A stretch of 31,559 bases of DNA. It comes from an uncultured Akkermansia sp. (GTDB lineage Bacteria > Verrucomicrobiota > Verrucomicrobiia > Verrucomicrobiales > Akkermansiaceae). The position numbers and the translations under genes are program-made. The notes under the pieces were generated by a model. It saw only the letters and a program-made list of their open reading frames with translations, searched no databases and had not been told where the DNA came from. The DNA lies in assembly GCA_904501915.1 (NCBI GenBank), contig CAJGCV010000011.1, positions 1 through 31,559 of the forward strand, in the 5' to 3' direction. Shown here one piece after another: positions 28,017-31,559 of the stretch; the first letter of the stretch is position 1, and every line of letters starts with the position of its first letter.

Positions 28017-30227
28017 TTAATCTTCGTACACTTCCTTCACTCGTTCGATGAGGGCGAACGCGTGGCTGATCATGGCACGCGTTTCATTGAGCAGGGTGAG
28101 GTAGAGGATGCCGTTGCGCATGCCGCTTTCATCTGTGGTGTTGTGCATCAGGTGGCGGGTAATGCAGTCGGCAAAGTCTTCGCCCAGTTGGTCGCGGTCT
28201 TCCAGCAGGGCGTCAATGCCCGCAAAGTTGCCGGCTTTGAGCATGTCGGTCAGATCCGGGTAGAAACGGCCAATCTTGTTGGTGAGAGCCAGCAGGTCGT
28301 CGCCTTGTTCTTTGCTGAGCCCCTGGTGGTTGTTGTCAATGTGGTTGTAACTGGCCTTGACCAGGGTGTAGAGGCGTTCACAGGTGTTGATGGAGATTTC
28401 GGTGATGCGGAATACCAGCTGGCCGCGGTCTGCCAGTTCCTTGGGCAGGGTGCGCAGGGTGGGCAGCACTTCGTTTTCCCTCAGCACTTCCAGGTCGCGC
28501 TTCAGGTTGCGGCTCTTCTTGCGCAGGCGCTTCAGCGCTTCGCGGTCTTCGCTCAGCAGGGCCTTGACCATGGCGTTGTAGATGCCGACCATGCGACCCA
28601 GACGCCCGCTGGCAGCCTTGCCGAAGTCTTTGACGGCGGCATCGCTGTGCATGTTGATGAGACGGATTTCCTCCTTGGCGCTATTGGTGAAGAAGGTGGA
28701 TTTGATGAGGATGGCACCGGCAATAATCAGCATGGTCACCATGCCCCAGAAACCGCCGTAGGCCATGACGATGGCTACCACGAAGGCCGCAAGGCTGGCT
28801 GCCAGGGCGGTGAGAAGCCAGCCGCCGATAACGGTGAGTACGCCGGTGATGCGGTATACGGCGCTGTCTCGTCCCCAGGCGCGGTCTGCAAGGGAGCTAC
28901 CCATTGCTACCATGAAGGTTACATAGGTGGTGGAGAGTGGCAGCTTCATTTCGGTGGCTACCGAGATGAGCAGGGCAGATACGGTAAGGTTCACGGAGCC
29001 GCGCACCAGATCATAGATGGCTCCGGTTTCTTCTTCCGGGGCCAGCGGGGTGAAGCGCTTGGAAATGAAGTTCTGGATGCGCATGGGTGTGACGCGCTCG
29101 AAGAATCGCTTGGTGTTGAGCGTGTAGCGCACCATGGTGCGGGCGGCGCTGCAGGAACCGAAGCGTTCCTTGCCGGTGTTGGCAGAGGAGAGCTTGAGTT
29201 CGGTTTCCGTCACCTTGCGGGCTTTCTTGGAGAAGAACAGGGTGGTCACCATGACCAGACCGGCCGCTACCAGCCAGAGCATGTTCACCTGCTGCTGCAC
29301 ATCGGCCAGGCCGCCCATCTTGAAGGTGGCAAGGTCACCGCCTGCTGCCAGGTGGGCTTCTGCCAGTTCCATGGAGGTCTGCGAGGCCATGAACACACCG
29401 ATGAAGTTCACCAGGTCGTTGCCGGCAAAGGCAAGCGCCAGTGCACCGGTGCCTGCCAGCACGGTGATGCGCAGGGTGTTAATCTTAAGCCCATATTGCA
29501 GGATGGCGGCAATCAAGGTCCAGGCTACAAAGGCAATGAGAATGGCAACGCCCAGGTTGGCATCCACCATGTCCATGAACGGCCCCTTCATCACCGGGCT
29601 GGTCTTGAGCCCCTTGAACACGGCAAAGTAGGTAATGGCCGTGAAGGCAAAACCGCACCACAGCGGGCCGATGAGGCGGTACATGCGCTGGTAGTGGAAG
29701 GTGTAGAGCAGGCGGGAGAACCACATAACCACCGTGCCTACGGTGAATGCGATGGCCACCGAGCAGAAAATACCGGAGACGATGAAGAAGACTTTGTCGG
29801 TGTTGATGTAGTCTGCCAGGGAACCGGGTCCGTCGCCCAGGTTGAAATAGGCCATACCCAGGGCAGAGCCCAGCAAGGCAAACACCAGAGATACCGTGGT
29901 CGAGGTCGGTAAGCCGAGCGTATTGAAGATATCCAGCAGAATCACATTCGCCACCATCACGGCCAGGAAGAGAATCATGACCTCATGGAAGGTGAACATG
30001 CTCGGGATGAATACGCCGCTGCGGGCAATCTCCATCATGCCGCTGGAGAACGATGCGCCCAGCAGCACGCCGACGGCGGCCACGGCGACTGCGCCTGTGT
30101 AGGTGCCGGCGCGGCTGCCGATAGAGGAGTTAAGGAAGTTGCAGGCATCATTGCTCACGCCTACCACCAGCCCGAAGACTGACAGCAGCAGAAGCATACC
30201 ATAAATCACGTAGTATGTCGTGTCCAT
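28017..30227 (-). CDS. PiT-family inorganic phosphate transporter fused to a PhoU-like domain
   Basis: The 736-residue inner-membrane protein takes up phosphate with a cation. About the first 500 residues are the transporter: the two PiT repeats show GVSNDACNFLNSSIGS with LPTSTTVSLVFALLGSALG (N-terminal) and FAGNDLVNFIGVF with LPLSTTYVTFMVAMGSSLA (C-terminal), embedded in many hydrophobic helices. From about 520 a soluble helical PhoU-like region follows (heptad-rich KRLRKKSRNLKRDLEVL, later NETRAMISHAFALIERVKEVYED). In other bacteria the PhoU-like partner (Pit accessory protein) is a separate small gene. The fusion suggests built-in control of transport. The gene is alone in its unit, with its own promoter and terminator. 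Confidence 0.9.
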   Translation of the reverse strand: MDTTYYVIYGMLLLLSVFGLVVGVSNDACNFLNSSIGSRAGTYTGAVAVAAVGVLLGASFSSGMMEIARSGVFIPSMFTFHEVMILFLAVMVANVILLDIFNTLGLPTSTTVSLVFALLGSALGMAYFNLGDGPGSLADYINTDKVFFIVSGIFCSVAIAFTVGTVVMWFSRLLYTFHYQRMYRLIGPLWCGFAFTAITYFAVFKGLKTSPVMKGPFMDMVDANLGVAILIAFVAWTLIAAILQYGLKINTLRITVLAGTGALALAFAGNDLVNFIGVFMASQTSMELAEAHLAAGGDLATFKMGGLADVQQQVNMLWLVAAGLVMVTTLFFSKKARKVTETELKLSSANTGKERFGSCSAARTMVRYTLNTKRFFERVTPMRIQNFISKRFTPLAPEEETGAIYDLVRGSVNLTVSALLISVATEMKLPLSTTYVTFMVAMGSSLADRAWGRDSAVYRITGVLTVIGGWLLTALAASLAAFVVAIVMAYGGFWGMVTMLIIAGAILIKSTFFTNSAKEEIRLINMHSDAAVKDFGKAASGRLGRMVGIYNAMVKALLSEDREALKRLRKKSRNLKRDLEVLRENEVLPTLRTLPKELADRGQLVFRITEISINTCERLYTLVKASYNHIDNNHQGLSKEQGDDLLALTNKIGRFYPDLTDMLKAGNFAGIDALLEDRDQLGEDFADCITRHLMHNTTDESGMRNGILYLTLLNETRAMISHAFALIERVKEVYED

Positions 30228-30241
30228 ATAGAGTTACGCTG

Positions 30242-30270
30242 ACTCTACCACGCCGGGGTAACAAATTCAA
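30242..30270 (-). promoter_or_regulatory. Promoter of the phosphate transporter gene
   Basis: A -35 TTGAAT (30265-30270) and a -10 TAGAGT (30242-30247) are separated by 17 nt. The -10 ends 14 nt before the ATG. No clear PhoB box is visible. Confidence 0.4.
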
Positions 30271-30361
30271 GAAAAATCCCCTGTCTGGCGAAATTGTCAC
30301 AAAAGAAATGGTGCTTGTGTCAGTATTTCTGATAATGGTGGTCATCTGTCAGGATGCATGC

Positions 30362-30390
30362 TTGACGCAGCTATGCCGCAAGAGTACAAT
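30362..30390 (+). promoter_or_regulatory. Promoter of the glycine cleavage operon
   Basis: A -35 TTGACG (30362-30367) and a -10 TACAAT (30385-30390) are separated by 17 nt. The -10 ends 9 nt before the gcvT ATG at 30400. This excludes a glycine riboswitch in the leader. Confidence 0.65.
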
Positions 30391-30399
30391 GCCCGCAAT

Positions 30400-31482
30400 A
30401 TGAACGCCGACTCTATCAAGTGCACGCCCTTGTGCGATAAGCACGTGGCTCTTGGAGCCAAGATGGTACCCTTCGCAGGGTGGAACATGCCTGTGCAGTA
30501 CACAGGTATTATTGATGAGCACAACACCGTGCGCAGCGCCTGCGGTGTGTTTGATATCTCCCACATGGGCCAGTTCCTGGTCAGCGGTGAGGGCGCTACG
30601 GAGTGGCTTAACTCCATGTTCACCAACAATCTCAACAAACTGGTGGACGGCATGGGCCAGTACTCCATCATGCTCAACGAAATGGGCGGCGTGATTGATG
30701 ACCTCATCATCTACCAGCTGGGCAAGGACAATTTCTTTGTGGTGGTGAATGCCTCCATGATTGACGAAGACTACGCCTGGCTCACCGCCCACAAGCCCGA
30801 GGGCATTTCCCTGGTGAACAAGAGTGCCGATTATGTGGGGCTGGCTGTGCAGGGCCCCGCCTGCGAGGAGGTGTTTGCCAAGCTTTGCCCCGGTGTGGAG
30901 CTGCCCGTGCGCAACGGCATCCTCATGTTCGAGTGCGACGGCGATGCCGTAGTGGTGTGCCGCACCGGTTATACCGGCGAAAACGGCTACGAGTTCTTCT
31001 GCCCGGCAGAGCAGGGCGTGAAGTGGTTCGAGAAGGTCATGGAATGCGGAGCCAAGCCCTGCGGCCTGGGTGCCCGCGACAGCCTGCGCCTCGAAATGTG
31101 CTACTCTCTCAACGGCAGCGACCTTTCCCCGGAGAAGACCCCGCTTGAAGCCGGCCTCTCCTGGTGCTGCGACCTCACCAAGGAATTCATCGGTGTGGAT
31201 GTGCTGCGCGCCCAGAAGGCAGAGGGCCGCCCCACCGCGCTGGTGGCCATTGAATACACCGGCAAGGGTGCGCCTCCCCGCCACGGTTACGAAGTGCAGC
31301 TGCCGGACGGCACGCCCCTGGGCGAGCTCTGCAGCGGCGTGCTTTCCCCCTCCCTGGGCAAGGGCATCGGCATGGCCTATGTTCCCGCCGCTCTGGGCAA
31401 GGTCGGTACCGAGGTCAACGTGATTGTCCGCAATAAGGCCGTTCCCGCCATCATCGTCAAGAAACCCTTCCTTAAAAAGTAA
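30400..31482 (+). CDS. gcvT: Aminomethyltransferase, glycine cleavage T protein
   Basis: The 360-residue enzyme transfers the methylene group from the H-protein aminomethyl arm to tetrahydrofolate and releases ammonia. Seen: FAGWNMPVQY (25-34), DISHMGQ (52-58), the folate-binding GGVIDDLIIYQL (96-107) with D101, the central RTGYTGENGYE, and ARDSLRLEMCYSLNGSDL with the C-terminal barrel ending KPFLKK. An in-frame ATG at 30358 exists 14 codons upstream, but it precedes the promoter hexamers. The ATG at 30400 gives the family N-terminus and lies 9 nt after the -10, as in a leaderless mRNA. It is the first gene of a gcv operon; gcvH follows after 25 nt. Confidence 0.95.
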   Translation: MNADSIKCTPLCDKHVALGAKMVPFAGWNMPVQYTGIIDEHNTVRSACGVFDISHMGQFLVSGEGATEWLNSMFTNNLNKLVDGMGQYSIMLNEMGGVIDDLIIYQLGKDNFFVVVNASMIDEDYAWLTAHKPEGISLVNKSADYVGLAVQGPACEEVFAKLCPGVELPVRNGILMFECDGDAVVVCRTGYTGENGYEFFCPAEQGVKWFEKVMECGAKPCGLGARDSLRLEMCYSLNGSDLSPEKTPLEAGLSWCCDLTKEFIGVDVLRAQKAEGRPTALVAIEYTGKGAPPRHGYEVQLPDGTPLGELCSGVLSPSLGKGIGMAYVPAALGKVGTEVNVIVRNKAVPAIIVKKPFLKK

Positions 31483-31507
31483 ATCTCAATCCCCCCATTC
31501 TCATACT

Positions 31508-31559
31508 ATGAGCAATCCCGTAGAATACAAGTACTCTGAAGAGCACGAGTGGATCAGCC
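31508..31559 (+). CDS. gcvH: Glycine cleavage H protein, N-terminus only (cut by window edge)
   Basis: Seventeen codons are visible, reading MSNPVEYKYSEEHEWIS. The KYSEEHEW motif is the conserved beginning of GcvH, the lipoyl carrier that shuttles the aminomethyl group between the P, T and L proteins. The position 25 nt after gcvT agrees. The lipoyl-lysine region lies outside the window. Confidence 0.9.
   Translation, partial: MSNPVEYKYSEEHEWIS

Noticed and set aside
28005..29912. 635-codon frame on the plus strand opposite the phosphate transporter, rich in Gly, His and Gln.
   Set aside because: The composition is that of an antisense shadow; the minus-strand PiT-PhoU protein is unambiguous.
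30391..30399. Glycine riboswitch in front of gcvT.
   Set aside because: The -10 box ends 9 nt before the start codon, so there is essentially no leader.
1..31559. CRISPR array, insertion sequence, prophage or integrase.
   Set aside because: I saw no regularly spaced repeats, transposase or integrase motifs, or paired terminal inverted repeats; all long frames are housekeeping or envelope genes.

Overview
The window reads as chromosomal housekeeping DNA from a Gram-negative bacterium of the Verrucomicrobiota, most likely close to Akkermansia (inference). The DNA is moderately GC-rich. It carries LptD and an aminolipid-type acyltransferase (so an outer membrane), a PPi-type phosphofructokinase, a MurC-MurB fusion, a histidine operon in a Bacteroidetes-like order, sigma70-like promoters, and start codons that mostly lack a Shine-Dalgarno sequence. 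I saw no phage, insertion sequence, CRISPR array or rRNA.

Layout. 1-2183 (minus strand): 5' part of a PPi-phosphofructokinase gene, a roughly 490-bp gene-poor gap with one possible 47-residue ORF, tRNA-Ser(GGA) and rnhC. 2356-2658: an HU/IHF-family protein. 2763-9140: a tight histidine operon, hisG-hisDC(fused)-hisB-hisH-hisA-hisF, ending in a terminator. A minus-strand DUF1963-type membrane-anchored gene (9230-10264) separates it from hisIE (10410-11024), which has its own promoter. Together these genes encode every step from PRPP and ATP to histidine. 11064-11903 is an unknown gene behind hisIE.

11982-20517 is a minus-strand envelope block. It holds murC-murB(fused), ddl and ftsQ (peptidoglycan precursors and division), then a bifunctional OlsF/GlsA-GlsB-like acyltransferase (aminolipids) and lptD (LPS export). 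20771-23386 is a secreted clan GH-D glycosidase with an extreme lysine-rich tail. It is divergent from tyrS and a small exported unknown protein (23538-25634). 25706-27899 is a three-gene cassette of two glycosyltransferases and a YrbL-like kinase-fold protein, probably for surface glycan synthesis. 28017-30227 is a PiT phosphate transporter fused to a PhoU-like domain. 30400-31559 starts a glycine cleavage operon (gcvT, then gcvH cut by the window edge).

Two patterns run through the window. First, many enzymes are fused (HisD-HisC, HisB, HisIE, MurC-MurB, two acyltransferase domains, PiT-PhoU). Second, several recognisable promoters place the -10 hexamer only 9-15 nt upstream of the start codon, which predicts leaderless or near-leaderless mRNAs for rnhC, lptD, a glycosyltransferase, gcvT and probably murCB.
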